Shown: one piece after another, positions 20,044 through 32,012 of the stretch | How positions within the stretch are numbered: position 1 is the stretch's first letter | How the letters are laid out: the number at the start of each line of letters is the position of its first letter | NCBI GenBank assembly: GCA_977006965.1 | Contig: OZ345352.1 | Location: 3,286,001 to 3,350,000 of the forward strand | DNA length: 64,000 nt | Source: Phymatolithon calcareum | Taxonomy: Eukaryota > Rhodophyta > Florideophyceae > Hapalidiales | Reading direction: 5' to 3' | Notes under the pieces: generated by a model | Seen by the model: only the letters and a program-made list of their open reading frames with translations | Told to the model about the DNA's origin: nothing | Databases searched by the model: none | Made by a program: the position numbers and the translations under genes

Positions 20044-21685
20044 GATGCAGAGGTGCCGACTAGGGACATACCAAATAACTTTACAAGTTTCGAGTCCGGT
20101 TCAACGTCAAAGGACGAATCCTAGCAGACATTTTCTTCCGCATTTCAGGAGCTACCAATTTCAAACAGACAAAGACATATATTTTTACCGCCGTAAAATG
20201 TTCCACAACCATTGTTTCTTGTTCAAATCGGGGATGCATGCCTCGAGAAGCATTATTTTTAAAGCTTCAGGGGTCACCTCACCTAATTGCAATCTCTGAT
20301 GTTTGCACAATAGTACTTGACTAAGTTCCGTCAGAGCAGAGGCCACTTTGATACTGAACATCGACCAAACCCATGTCAGTGTTCCCTTCGTAGTGTAGCT
20401 AATGCCTAGTTTCTCTTTATCTTGTTTAATCAGAATTGCTGATTCCGTAGCACGAAGATTTCTACTCCCTGTCAAGATGCACTTGGAGTTTCTCGCGGAA
20501 TGAAGATCATCGCTTTTAATCCGAAACCGGCTATCTCTTGTAACCCCCGAAAATGCATATGTCCGCATTGACTTTCCATCATCACGGATCTACGAAGATA
20601 TATATACCAATCACTCGAAAGAGCAAATCTCCTCTAGTCATTGCCATCCGAGCACTGCAACTAGCATCAGAATATGTCAGCAGGCGGGCAATGAGTCATA
20701 TGCAAGCCTCCTCTTCACGCGCTTCTAGTTCGAAATGATTTTCAAGCTTACAAGTTGTGCCACGACCTCTCACACTTGTTGCATAGTGAATCCTTTCATG
20801 CATTGAAAGCGGATATTAGAACGAACGCAAAAATGGTGAAAATGGCGGAAGCCAAACGCATTGATACGAAGTATCCGTAACGGATATCACAAGATTGCGC
20901 GGTTTCGGAAAATGTCGTTCGCCATATTTCTGCATTCTCTTCTGGGCCAAGCTGGCAAAGAAAAATAGTTTTAGCGGTACAGATTCTGAATCCACTTCTG
21001 CAGACAATAAATCCTGCCGCGGCTTTAGAGATACGTTACGTTACACTCGATTGCTTCCTCCCAAATGTTAACCACAAGCGGGACAAATCTGTCCTAGAGA
21101 GAAACATTTGCCGTCCGAGCGTCATAACAATAGTGCATGCCCGTAATTGGTCTATTATGCCATATAAATTGGCACTCTGATCCAATACGTTTCTTAGCAC
21201 TCGTCCCAAGGCTCCTTTCTATCTTCCAGTACAGGGTCATCCTGCTGTACGCCAAGTGCCAGTGCAACTTGATGCGAAGTATGTCCGATTGACATCGCCC
21301 TTCCAGGCGTTCCTGACACACTTCGCTTGATATCATAGTGGCCTTCCCCGATGCGTTTTCCGGTTCGTCTACATTTTTGCGGACACAAAAAACATAGACC
21401 ATTTTCCACGACTCAATTAACTGCACCACGATTACCAATACGAATGGTGCCGCGCACACCTCCCACCCTTCCTTTCGAGGGACTCCTTGTTCAAGGATAC
21501 TCTTAAAATGAGCATACCAGTTAGTGAAACGTGCTGCTTATAGTCAAATTACTTTTCTCTAAAAGATTTAATAGTCGATTCAGCTTCCAGGACAAAAAAA
21601 ATGTTTACGTGGTTTCCTCGAGATACATGTGTTTCTCCTCTCGAAGAATCTGCGAGAAGACTGTCCATCTCCGATCTCAAAGAAC
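20044..21685. other. No firm gene; one unrecognised minus-strand frame
   Basis: 20185-20568 (-) encodes 127 residues with mixed composition (includes TKGTLTWVWSMFSIKVASAL and EVTPEALKIMLLEACIPDLN) and could be real, but no family is recognised. 21094-21459 (-) is also open and unsupported. Confidence 0.3.
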
Positions 21686-21695
21686 AATTGCATTT

Positions 21696-22695
21696 GAGGA
21701 AATTCGCTAAATGCCCACCAAAATTGGTAAAAGTACGCTAAATATCCACCCTTAGCCAAAGCTACTACTCACCTATAGCAAAATATACTATCATACTCAC
21801 CCTAGCCGAACCTACAACTCATCCGTTTCTCAGAGCACTCTATGCGACAGTGAAATTGATTGCGTACGCTACTCTCTCTGCTTGAGCTCTTCGTCGCAAC
21901 TATTGATTGCATTTCCGTCATCGAAGGCGGTGAGGTTGATGATCATGGAGCCGCTTTGTCGATGTGCTTTCGCTTCGCCTCGACAAGGTTGTGTATGTTG
22001 GGCCTACCATATGTCTGTGAGAAGTGACCGATGTGTCCACACGAGGAGCAGTGACAGGTCCTCATTTCGGACGGCACGTAAGGCTTCTTGCGCTTACGGC
22101 CCGGCTTAGCGACAAGTTCAAATGGCACCAAATCTTCCTGTACTAGCTCGTCACCAGTAACTGCAACACGCGTAATGCTGCCCTCGTGTTGCTTGGCCCA
22201 AGTAGCTCAGTCTTGAACTGGCGCTCCCTTGAGGGGCCTCCAACACAGCTGCGTCCGATTGACTTGGCGATCCTGACACCCCCGACGCTCCGCAGCGCGC
22301 TGAAGTTCACGCGGAAGGTGCAAGCTGTGCGCTGGCTACAGATGAGCGTTAGACGCTGCTTGTCGCGCCTCTCCACGAATTGTGTCTTCCCGATTGACGC
22401 GTTGTGGGAGATCACGACGTTAACAACATCGTCGAAGCATGATCCAAAGAAGTCGCCCACCTCCTTGTTCATGGTTTCAGAGTGAGTAGTGCGGGAGCGT
22501 TGTACATTGAGCTTGTCAGACGAATTCGAAGATGTTCACAAAAGTTGGATCAAGGGGAAGTAGCAGTCACTTCCCTTTTTCCCTCCAAAAAACGCAACTG
22601 TCAGCGCTCCACGTAACGGATGAGTAGTAGTTTTGGCTTGGTTGGATTTTTGGCGTACTTTCACCACTTTTGGTGGGCATTTAGCGAATTTCCTC
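21696..22695 (-). mobile_element. Mutator-like deletion derivative M2, 1000 bp
   Basis: TIRs of about 100 bp begin GAGGAAATTCGCTAAATGCC at both ends. The 10-bp TSDs are AATTGCATTT (21686-21695) and AATTGTATTT (22696-22705). The coding relic inside is on the minus strand. Confidence 0.9.
21943..22472 (-). pseudogene. Mutator-like transposase relic: DNA-binding domain plus zinc knuckle
   Basis: 22143-22472 reads EVGDFFGSCFDDVVNVVISH, then RLTLICSQRTACTFRVNFSA and VGGVRIAKSIGRSC. This is the layout of the Mutator N-terminal DNA-binding domain (VGxxF ... C ... CxFRV ... I). 21943-22131, in another frame, reads GRKRKKPYVPSEMRTCHCSS and CGHIGHFSQTYGRPN, a basic patch and CCHC-like knuckle in which the last Cys is replaced. 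Between them should lie several hundred residues of DDE catalytic core; it is gone. Confidence 0.72.
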
Positions 22696-22930
22696 AATTG
22701 TATTTCTTGCATTCCGCGCGTTTTGAACTTCCACTTCATTTAATGCATTGCATTCTTTTGTCCTTCGATTCTATGCCATTGCAAGGTGTAATGTTAGTCT
22801 ATTGTCGAGCATGCACAGTATATTTCATAACAGTAGGACACGGACGACATGATCTTGTCTTTCTGCGTCCTATGAGTGCGTTTTTTCACATACTGTTCGT
22901 AGATTCGAGCAAAAATCCTACACTCTGATC

Positions 22931-23515
22931 GTTTCCTAGCAACTACCCTCCATCATAGCACAAATGGAAGGAGACCGCCTAGAATCGAAGCGGAAAAGAA
23001 AGATACCATACGATAAAACAAGAGAATTGCCAGCAATCCTCAAGTTCCCCAAGGCGAAGCACAGACAACTCGCGCTGCAGTATGCCTGTGGAAGATTCCC
23101 ACAGGTGTCAACAACAAGTATGACTGAAGAATTCGGCACCAGAGCCAGAGAGCATATGGAGACCCTTGAACGCACGCTAGCAGGGTACGAACTCGAAGGA
23201 GAAAAACGACTGGAAACAGAAAAGGCGCTAGATGAGCTCTTACTATTTAGCAAGACACTCATAGAACGCATGGAGAACGAAGAAGGCCTGTATTAATCCG
23301 CAGAATGCAAGGCAAAAAGTGGTCGAGTCCAAGCACCAACAATCCCGTAGAGGACTGGGATAGGACTACTTTGAGTCCTGAGTTTTCCCGTCTGTCATTC
23401 TGGTGGACGTTTTGTGAGCTACACAAAGGTAGGTAGCACCAGAGAAAGCCTTGCCCATATCTTCGGAAGTCTGTGGGGCTTTTAAATAAACTTGAAAGGA
23501 AAAAAAACAATAAAG
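22931..23515 (+). mobile_element. LINE-B relative, 5'-truncated, with an intact C-terminal frame
   Basis: The frame 22964-23296 encodes the last 110 residues of a LINE ORF2: LESKRKRKIPYDKTRELPAI, KAKHRQLALQYACGRFPQVS and an acidic helix ending RMENEEGLY. It is collinear with 5878-6317 but diverged and without stops. The 3' UTR ends GGGGCTTTTAAATAAACTTG and an A run at 23501-23508. I could not find a TSD, so the left limit is approximate. Confidence 0.75.
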
Positions 23516-23614
23516 TGACGCGACTCTCTCTATAGTGTCGAGCGAATCAAGCCCGAATAAAGTGACGCATCTCTACATCCCATTCTCTTTACTTTTCTAA
23601 GGAGCACCATACTG

Positions 23615-23667
23615 GGCATCTTATGAGTGTTTCTGAGGGCGTTTAATAAATTCAAAATTCAAAAAAA
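23615..23667 (+). mobile_element. 53-bp LINE-A tail insertion with TSD
   Basis: Exact 9-bp repeats ACCATACTG at 23606-23614 and 23668-23676 flank a segment that is only the end of LINE-A: CTTATGAGTGTTTCTGAGGG, CGTTTAATAAATTC and an A run. It is the shortest insertion seen here. Confidence 0.8.
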
Positions 23668-23676
23668 ACCATACTG

Positions 23677-25740
23677 TGCACGCCTGCCCACATTTTCCTT
23701 CATTTTCCGAAACGGAGTTTGATTGCCTCTTCTAGAGGAGAACTAATAAGAAAGGTATGTCTGACGTAGCGACAAATTTCAGCTCTCTCTGCTGATCAAC
23801 AGAGGGAAAATTATCTTGCAAAGTCCTCACTCGTAATCTAATTCTTTTTAACGGTAGTATGAAAGTAAGTGGGTACCTAGGGAAGAGAGCAACGTTCCTC
23901 GAGCCTTCCCTCAGGTTTCGGCACATGGCACCTATTCAAATAATCCACTTCGATTCTTGTGCTCTGTGGCAGAGAAAAAAACTTGGTCATAAAAGGGAAT
24001 CACGGAACATGTGCGCTCTTGTACAGGAAGGACTCGCATCGCTGTCCGCAATATTTGAGGCTATAGTATTTACGTCTCGTAACCATAACTAGAATCTATT
24101 GAGGGTGAGGAATGGTGGTAGTTCGTTCTTGGTGGGCTGAGGAGGGCGCCGGCCCTCCCGTCCTGTGGCTTTCGAGGGGAGACATGCTTCCCATTCTTCT
24201 TTTGCGTTCTTCAGCGTTCTTGCGTTTACGCTTGTCGTAGCGTCTAGAGTGCATGCAAATTCCTCTGTAGAGGTACAGAGAAGAGCTTTGTGAAGCATAT
24301 CGTTTGTCACGTTCAATATTGCCAGTCGTGTTGTGCCCTTGGGAAGCTCAAGTGCCTGTTTTCTTCGGAATTTCTGTGCTTTTATGAACTAGGAGCTCAA
24401 ATGCGCTTGGCGTAGTTGAATGGATTCCAGGCGGCATATTCCTCGAAAGCGGGTCTGCATATTCTTTCACCAGGTTCCGAACATTCTAGAGAACAGCTAG
24501 AATCTATTGTGCCATAGTGGGCAAGGTCAAGTTAGTGTAAGACTATTTTCGTGCAATAGATAGAAGGCAGTATGTTCACTGACTCGCTTTTTCTGTGATA
24601 TCTACTATGCGACGCCCAGGTATATATCTGACTAAGTTTTTAATATTGCATACGTGGGAATAGAGCTACGCTAGCAAGAGTCAGATGACAAAAAAGGAGG
24701 GCGAGGTGATAACGAACGGTAGGGAGAGAATATGTCATACTCCCGCTGAAGATTGGGGGACGATCGCCGTCTTGCAATTGTACTTTCTCCGCATGAATAT
24801 GTAGGGCTGACGTCTTGATCTAACTCCGAAGACAGTCGCAGATGTTGCTCTGGTACATTAAACGCACAGGGCCTTGTGTAGGAATGGCTACCATACGCAT
24901 CAACTGTAAGAGGTGCTCGAAGGCTTGCCAATCTGCAAACTGAACAGAGTGTGCTCTCTCAAACGGTCGTGTTTAAGCGGGAATCCAATAAGGATATCTG
25001 CAACTTGGAATCTACGCGAGTTCCTAAGCGGCTCAGAACCAAGACGACAAAAAGTCTATAACAGTGCGTGTACAAGTGGAATGCCCTTAGATTCTAGAGT
25101 AAATCCATATCGGAGAGATTCCCGAAAGATTTTAAGCCAAGGAGAACCTATTTTTGCCAGAAAACGTGCACCTTTTGAAGCACGTCGGCATTTGGAAGAG
25201 AGCAATTTCTCCTTTTTCTTTCTTCCTGGATAATTGAGCTGTTCTCCAGATAGTCCACTGCGCACACGCTATTACACCCCGAAATCCATGTTTTTTACAA
25301 TTGAAGTAAACTGTAGCTCTTTGACGTTTTTGCTCTTCCCTTGCTTTGGACAAGATAGCTATTGCCGGGTCAGGCTGTAAGTCTATCAAGCTCAATCTCT
25401 GGAACCCAGAACTAACCAGATTGCCGCAGTTTTACGCATTTGCGTACTACTGTTCAAGATGTGCTCTTTCGTGTTGCCAAGTCACTATCTCCCATTGTGC
25501 TTCATTATTTGACTCAATTCAAATTTAAAGGCTTGAAGATCTCATTCGTGCGAGGCGGAGGGTCTTCTTTGACATTCGTTGCGAGCTGTCCAAAGAGCAA
25601 TAGCTTCAAGAGATTACCGCATCATGCCTGTGCAAAAAATCTAGGCAAGGGAGGCTTCTGGATTTCCGTTTGCCCGAGTAGCATGCAAACCTTGAGAAAA
25701 AACTGCCTGTAAAGTTGTTAACGGAAACCTCATTGCGTCA
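23677..25740. other. No supported gene
   Basis: Many short frames occur on both strands, with none conserved or recognisable. I see no TIR, TSD pair or tail motif. It is probably old repeat or intergenic DNA. Confidence 0.4.
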
Positions 25741-26250
25741 GGTCGCTAACCTTCAGCTATATAGAAAGCCCAATTTAAAGAACCATAATGTCGCGAGCAG
25801 ACTGAAGGGGCGCTTTGCCGTTATCCGACACTATAAAAAGGTTACACGCAAAGTTTTGCCGGGCTGATCCCTGCGATCCACGGAAATGGACCAAGAGATT
25901 GAATATGAATGCAAAATACTCACTCGGGCCATCACGGGAAGAAGAAGAAAGGTAGATTTTTATTTAAAAATTGCCAACGCATCTGCTGACGCTCGGGGCA
26001 ACTTTCCTAGGACCTAGAGGTTTTGGCTGGATTCTGTCTATGAAAGAGTTTCTTTTCTTGTTGGTATAGCACGATTCAGTGGACTACGAAAACCCACTTC
26101 TGGTCTCCTGCGGGACCTCAAGAGGGAAAATTACTCCCCTGTCCTGTGACACTCTCTGATTTCAAGTTGCGGGCATTCCTTACTTGTCGACAGTCTGGAA
26201 CATGGTTAGTAGCTCGCCCTCACGGGAAGAGAAATTTGAATTAATGAGAT
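25741..26250 (+). mobile_element. LINE-D C-terminal remnant split by an R1 copy
   Basis: Plus strand 25885-25941 reads DQEIEYECKILTRAITGREE and, after removal of the R1 insert, continues EKFELM from 26230. This matches the LINE-D C-terminal block TEIEFECKRLTGALVGRELR. The left limit is uncertain. Confidence 0.6.
25942..26219 (-). mobile_element. R1 copy, 278 bp, 10-bp TSD
   Basis: TCACGGGAAG at 25932-25941 and 26220-26229 flank it. It carries the R1 3' block and a longer 5' body that is shared with the copy at 39862-40137 (for example AGTAATTTTCCCTC in the minus-strand sense). Confidence 0.85.
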
Positions 26251-26627
26251 TTTGGGATAGCAGAGTGTGACCGCCACGGAAGAGTAAGAATTTGCCCTTT
26301 TACTCAGATTGAGGTGTTCGATCCCAGGTAGAGGAAGCTTACCAAGAGCCATTTCCAATCCAACGACGTGCCCCACAAAGCTCTCCTATGCAACACGACA
26401 GAATCGTTCAAAAGGGAGGTTGACATTGAAACTAACGTATGAACCCTGCAAATGACAAGAGAGGAGTGGAAATGCTGTCTGCCGGCACAATCGCTTGTCA
26501 GTGAAAGAAGGTGCCCTCCCCATCTCATACGAATCGAACACATACCTTTCCTCTAACTCAAGAAAGACAAGTACAGGCTCCTGTGCACCCATTGGCTGGT
26601 CCATCACTTCCCATACCTCCATCAAGT
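26230..26627. other. No supported gene
   Basis: There are overlapping short frames on both strands and none is recognised. This is host-side flank of the element at 26640. Confidence 0.35.
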
Positions 26628-26639
26628 AAACACGAGATC

Positions 26640-27411
26640 GGAGAGAAGGGTTTGACCGGACCGAACGGACCACAAACGAAAAAAGACAAGTTTCCGGCGC
26701 GGGCGCGGGCGCCCGCGCCGGCGCAAGTGGCCGCAGCGATAAAGCTGCACAAAGCGCTCCTTCCGACGGTAATCCCGCCGGAAATGGCGGACGCGATCGT
26801 GAACGCGCACTCCAGGGACTTGGCGAATCGAGAACTTGCCACACTTGAAATGCCAGACCCAAGCCCGCCGTTGCAAGATTTCGAGAAAATCTTGCGAATT
26901 TAAGCGGATTTGATACAGGCCGGCTATCATACCGGTCCGGCCCGTTCACCTGTGCGTCACTGATAGGAACCAAGAGCTCAGTCAGGAATTTTTCCCCGCT
27001 ACAGTGCAGGGTTTTTTTGAACTTGCAAGAGCTGTGATCCGGCCTCCCCATGGGAGAAGACTATCACCTTCTGGTAGTATGGTAGTACATGGATTCCGCC
27101 CTGAGTGGTGTGCCGCAACGCTCAAGGAAGCTGGGAGAGAAGACAGAAGAAGATGAAAGAAGGCAGCGAGATGACTAGCTACCGTGAGCGTCCTAAATGG
27201 TTTCCAACCCGGGGCATCCCTTTGAAGGACGGCGACTGAAGATTGGCTATGTAGCGATATAGATGTTAAGCTTCCCCAAGGTCTGCACATTGTGCAGCTT
27301 GGGCAGCTGTTGTGACATCAAGTACCACTCGTATCTGTTAAGTCTACTGGAGCCGTAAGGATGTGGAGTTGTTTACCAGCTCTGATAAATCCCGCAATAA
27401 AAGAAAGAAAG
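26640..27411 (+). mobile_element. 772-bp non-autonomous retroposon with ORF1-like start and (GAAA)n tail
   Basis: AAACACGAGATC at 26628-26639 and 27412-27423 are exact 12-bp repeats (the A residues may belong to the tail). The 5' part is GC-rich and open to 26903, encoding about 85 residues (EKGLTGPNGPQTKKDKF, then an Ala/Pro/Arg stretch, then AIKLHKALLPTVIPPEMADA and a Pro-rich end). The 3' part is non-coding and ends CGCAATAAAAGAAAGAAAG. The same tail type ends the RNase H LINE at 29984-31319. It looks like an internally deleted derivative keeping the two ends of a LINE, but the parent ORF1 is not in the window. Confidence 0.72.
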
Positions 27412-27423
27412 AAACACGAGATC

Positions 27424-29975
27424 AGAAGAACGCACACCCGATCACGCGCAAAAAGAGATGTCAAATGTCATGTGGAAACAGTCCCTCTCAGAGCAAGAAG
27501 AAACCAGGTTGCATAGCGCGGTCGACGAATTCTAGGAGATCTGCTCCAAGAACTCGAAGTAGAAATGTAGGAATCATGACTTTGCACTATGATACGCCTC
27601 TCAGGTTCTGACCAACAAGAGCTTCAATTAATCTCACATCCATTCATCCATCTATCCTTGCCCGAGGGTCATTCACCGGAATTATTCCATTTCGTGAAGC
27701 CTTCTGCACTCAAAATATTCCCCTATGGACGACCGATTCGATGGTTATCAGGCAATAGTTGCAGTTCAACGCTCATTTCTCCTTATTTTCCTTCGCAAAG
27801 TGTGTAAAGTTCTTTCGATTTCGGGCAGCCGTCCGCTGCTGATTACCCTAAACACTGCGAATGTACTCAAATTCCCTCTTTTCCGGCTGATGGATCGTGC
27901 GTGCTTCATGGCAACTGTCTTGAGCACTTTGAGCGCTCATCATTGTAGCGCCAGGCTCCAAAGAACCCGACGCCACATGGGAGAGAAAAGCCCAAGATAG
28001 GAGAGAGAAGGAAAGAGCGGGAGAGACAAGACAAAAAGAGGAGGAAAGAAAGACAAGCAAACAAAAACCCCAGGACAAACATACAGAGTAAGCGTGTAGA
28101 TCAGCATCGGTGCACTCCATGGCATTGCGGGAACACAAGCGGGCGTGGTGATCAGACACGAGCGCGAGGCTACGACGTACTGGACTTCGGAAGCTCAACG
28201 AGCGCAACACAATCGTCCAGGTGATGAGGATAAGCGCAGTAGTCTTGCGGGAACTCCAGCGGTCGAGCGGAACGAACACGAGCGCGAGCCTTCGCGAATG
28301 GGGAAAGATGAGCTTGGTGATAGCCGACAGGACGACACTGCGCCTCTTACGACAAGACGAACAAAAGAAGGGAAGAAGGAAAAGACGGGCCGGGACGACG
28401 TCGTCTTCAGGCGGCGGCAATGCCTTGGCAGTCAACCCTGGTACAGACGCACGAAAAAGGGAAAAGGGAACTTGAGCGCAGTTGTCTCCGTGCTGGCTTG
28501 CATGACGACGGTTGCGTCTAAGAAGGTTGGGAAGAGCTCCGACTCCGCGTGGTCGAATGGCGTGCAAGCCACGTTGAGCGTGCTACGAGCCGAGCGTTCG
28601 AGCCGAAATCCAGAACTCCCCACCTTCCTTTACTCAGATGAAGGAACTAACTAGCTTATATACTACAACCTACGCAAAAGACAGCGATGAAGCGCATAGA
28701 CATACGGGAGACATGTGCATGTATGTCCCAACAGATCACCTACCACGAGCAGCATGACTATCGCTATCCAAGTTGTGCGGCGTACAGTTGCGAGAGGAAA
28801 AAGAGACCGTCTTGGGGCAGCGACATAACAGCCGGCGCTACACATGCAAACTACTGATAAAAAGGGCAATCCACTCCCTACCTTGAGTCCTCCCGCTGAT
28901 TTAAAATTTTGATTGATTGTTGGCTACGTCGAAAGCGACTGCGTGGCCACCCAGAGCCAGTCCAGCTGCTACGCACAATGTCAGCTTGTACTCACGAAAA
29001 CCGGCGAGGCCAGCGTCCTGCGGCCCAGGTCATTGACGCCAGGTATTCTGCCGGATGAGATCATGGATCTTAGCCCCGCGATAGATGACCGGAAGGGTTG
29101 TTCAGCTTCTGTGCCCTCCTTGTAACCATCAGACCACGGATGATCAGCCTGTTATGACCAGCCAGTAATCGAGAGCTTATTTAACCAGATTTCGTCCACA
29201 TCAGACGCGAAGTCCGTTTGAAGTACCGATTTCCGGTCACTGAAATGTTCAAATGTCCAAAGACAAAAGCGGCGGACCAGCATTGTGTTCCTTCTGCAGC
29301 AGTGATGCGCGGAACTCAGGAACAAATCCACTCGGCGCAAGAGGCTGTCTTCTTGATAAATTAAATGCACTTTGCCCACGAACAGTTCCTTCGTCTTTTC
29401 CGGCAGTAGCCCGAAGGCACCAAGCCTCCGGAGCTGAGTGGGTTATGACGCATGCACCAATTATTTCCCTTGCCCAGGCAAAGCCCCTTGTGATTATCGT
29501 CGGCGATACACGCGCATTCAGTTCTCACGACCCTGAAAAAATCCACGCGCGGCAGCCATTTGAGTGTCCAATAAGGCAGTAAGGCAACTAGCGTTCTAAT
29601 TGCTACGCAGTGTCCTACCGTCAAGAGTTGATGCGGAACAGTTTACCCTTTCCTGTGGACTGCCCCGTCAGCTCTTTTTCAACTATAACAAGCTACCGTA
29701 CGAGTCACGAATGTGGGACCTAACCAAGCGCACAGTCCTCTCCCAAAAGCTGTAGCGACCAGAAAAACTCTCGAAATCGCAGCAGCCGGTCAGAAACTTT
29801 CGTTTTGCATAAGCGCCAGCAATAGTACAGCGTCCTGTGCCACTGTTACGCCGGTCGATTGGCATTAAGGTGGATTAATCGTCAAGATCTAAAGCCCTGT
29901 GAACTTTCAAGGTTAAGGGCACCTAGCGGTAGGCCATACGGTCTCTGAACGTCTGGAAAGTACTGTGGTATTAGA
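27424..29975. other. No supported gene
   Basis: 27848-28567 (-) and 28145-28654 (+) are both open over the same DNA and cannot both be genes. Neither shows a recognisable domain. 27980-28060 is purine-rich on the plus strand (GGAGAGAAGGAAAGAGCGGG). I see nothing further to 29975. Confidence 0.4.
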
Positions 29976-30227
29976 GCTCGGAATACAGGCGCGCTGAAAC
30001 TTCCCTTAATCTGCTTGCCTCAGAATGTTGCTCACTGGCGGCAGGTATTCAAGACGGTTCCGTTGATTTCGACCCTAGATGCAAGGCCTGCTCAGTGGAA
30101 ACCAAGGAGACCGTTGAGCATCTACGCCTACTCTGTAGTCGACGACTGTATCAAGACGTCAGACTATTGGTAGAGTTGCCACCAAAATGGTAGAGGAATT
30201 TTGCAATGAGAACTGCTCGAAGTACTC

Positions 30228-31209
30228 TTTCTTTCTTTCTTTCTTTCTTTATTGCAGATGACGTCAATTTTTAAGTTAACGCCTAAACTTGCTCTCGAGC
30301 AAGTTCTCTTCGTTCAAATATTGGATTATCGCTACGGGTTTCTCTCTGCACAGATCTTCTACCGTTTTGCTCCAAACTCTGCCGATGAATTTCCGTCGAC
30401 TAACAGCCCGACCCGAACAATGTAGGATCATATGTTCCACAGTTTCCTTCACAACATACGGGCATTTCTTGCACATTGGGTCGTGAGGAAGTGGCTCATT
30501 CTCGTTGTGTCCATGGTGAAAGCTGGCGACGATTGGACAGCAATTAGTTATGAGCTGGTTGAGTATTACCTCAGCCCGTCTATGTGAGATGTGTAGGTCT
30601 TCCGGGAGTGTCGAGATGGTAACTGGTTTGCTTCTACAAGGCGGTTTGATAATGGATCGTGCCGCTTCCATGGTGAGAGGTACCGCTTGATGTGATAGCA
30701 GGCTTGATTCGGAGATTCCCCGGCGCGCGAGCTCATCAGCAGCCTCATTTTTCGGGACTCCGCAGTGACTCGGTATCCAAATGCCTTCTATGTGAATCTC
30801 CTGTGCCATAATTTGTTCCATAAGATTCCATAGTTTCCGAACCATCTCTCCAAACATCCGCGGCTGGCCGTTGAGTGCGTCTATGCAGCTCTTGCTGTCG
30901 GTGAACCATCGGATAGTGCTGCCGCGCGATATCGGTAGACTGGATGCTGCCTGAAATGCGTGTACGGCCGCAAACGCCTCGGCGTCGAATGAGGAGCCAA
31001 CGGCCCCAGCGGACAGCCCTTCTTCCAGTATCGCTTCTTCTCCGCGCAGAACCAAAACGCCCGCACCACCGACCTGCGGTGGGATTGTACGGTACATGTC
31101 GAGTGTGTCATCATCTTCATCGCATAGGATAACGCGCTGCTTCGAGGCCGTCGGGGTCGTTTCGTAGGCATGCTCGTCCCCGTCGTCGTAGACCAAGAGG
31201 ACATCAGGC
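30228..31209 (-). mobile_element. RNase H-type LINE, 982-bp 5'-truncated copy, 13-bp TSD
   Basis: Exact repeats GCTCGAAGTACTC at 30215-30227 and 31210-31222 bracket the insert. On the minus strand it ends ATCTGCAATAAAGAAAGAAA with a long (GAAA)n tail (30228-30255). It lies head-on inside a relative of its own family. Confidence 0.92.
30276..31196 (-). pseudogene. LINE ORF2 C-terminus: RNase H domain plus zinc knuckle, frame still open
   Basis: The frame has 306 codons without a stop. An RNase H fold runs over about residues 40-175: GGAGVLVLRG opens strand 1 (the usual first catalytic Asp is not obvious before it), SSFDAEAFAAVHAF supplies the Glu, WFTDSKSCIDAL an Asp, and IPSHCGVPKNEAADELARRG the His and final Asp region. 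Near residue 245 comes CKKCPYVVKETVEHMILHC, the CCHC block found after RNase H in I/Tad-type LINEs. It would degrade the RNA template of the cDNA. The first residues (MVYDDGDEHAYETT) are the truncation point and not a true start; there is no RT in this copy. Confidence 0.85.
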
Positions 31210-31327
31210 GCTCGAAGTACTCAAATTCGTGAACAATGAGAGGATGTTTAGAAACATCCCCAGGCACGAACTTAAGTTTGCGTTTTCTGCAATAAAAGAA
31301 AGAAAGAAAAAGAAAGAGTGCTCGGAA

Positions 31328-32012
31328 ACTGTCCTGTCCCGATCGGCGTGGGACAAGACTGTGAAGATTTCCTTGGTACATATGGCGATATAATTTTCAC
31401 ACTTGAGATCTATTTTTGTGACAGGCAGACGTTTAGTTTGTTGACTGCCTTGCTATATTCGAAACGAAGCTCTTACGGCATGGTACTCTTAAATCATAGT
31501 GATCACATACAACTGTAGCCCATAGTTCACAGATGCGTCGATACCTCTAGAATTGGTAGCTGCCCTGTGTTCCAATTCGGATCACAATTCGAAGAGTGTG
31601 CGCACTGGATACTTTTCAGCTGTAGGATCCGGTACCCGTTGAATGATTACCTTGTGTTTATTGATTTATTTAACAGGGAGATCTTGAAGAGGCATCGAGA
31701 CGGCCCTGCACAGTACCCCAAACCTCGGCAACTTGCATATGCGTGTTCCCGCTTCAAATTTTCCTGAGTATGAGCTCAGCGTCGTTTCCCACTGAGCTCG
31801 GAGCAAAAAGGAGTTACGAGATTATCTGCCTCCACTCCGCTACCGCTGCGTAATGAAAGAATGTGTAACACCTAATTTGGTAATACGAAATTATTAATAT
31901 CTTGGACATCAACGCTCCTCTGGGCCATCCATTCTAGACATATCTTGTTCTGAATTTTCGGCACAGGGTGCAATCCAAAAATAATGGTTTACATAAAATA
32001 TTTGGAGTCTTA
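31328..32012. other. No supported gene
   Basis: AT-leaning sequence with short frames only. It ends with the 8-bp TSD of the hAT element. Confidence 0.4.

Larger units (their letters stand above)
29984..31319 (+). mobile_element. RNase H-type LINE fragment (outer, plus strand), split by a sister copy
   Basis: Plus strand 30070-30227 reads DPRCKACSVETKETVEHLRL, the zinc-knuckle block that follows RNase H in this lineage. It resumes after the insert with KFVNNERMFRNIPRHELKFA and ends TGCAATAAAAGAAAGAAAG at about 31312. GCTCGGAA at 29976-29983 and 31320-31327 may be its TSD (8 bp, weak). It is 5'-truncated. Confidence 0.7.

Noticed and set aside
27848-28654. Overlapping 239-codon (-) and 169-codon (+) frames
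   Set aside because: Antisense to each other, low-complexity composition, no domain, no promoter or conserved copy.
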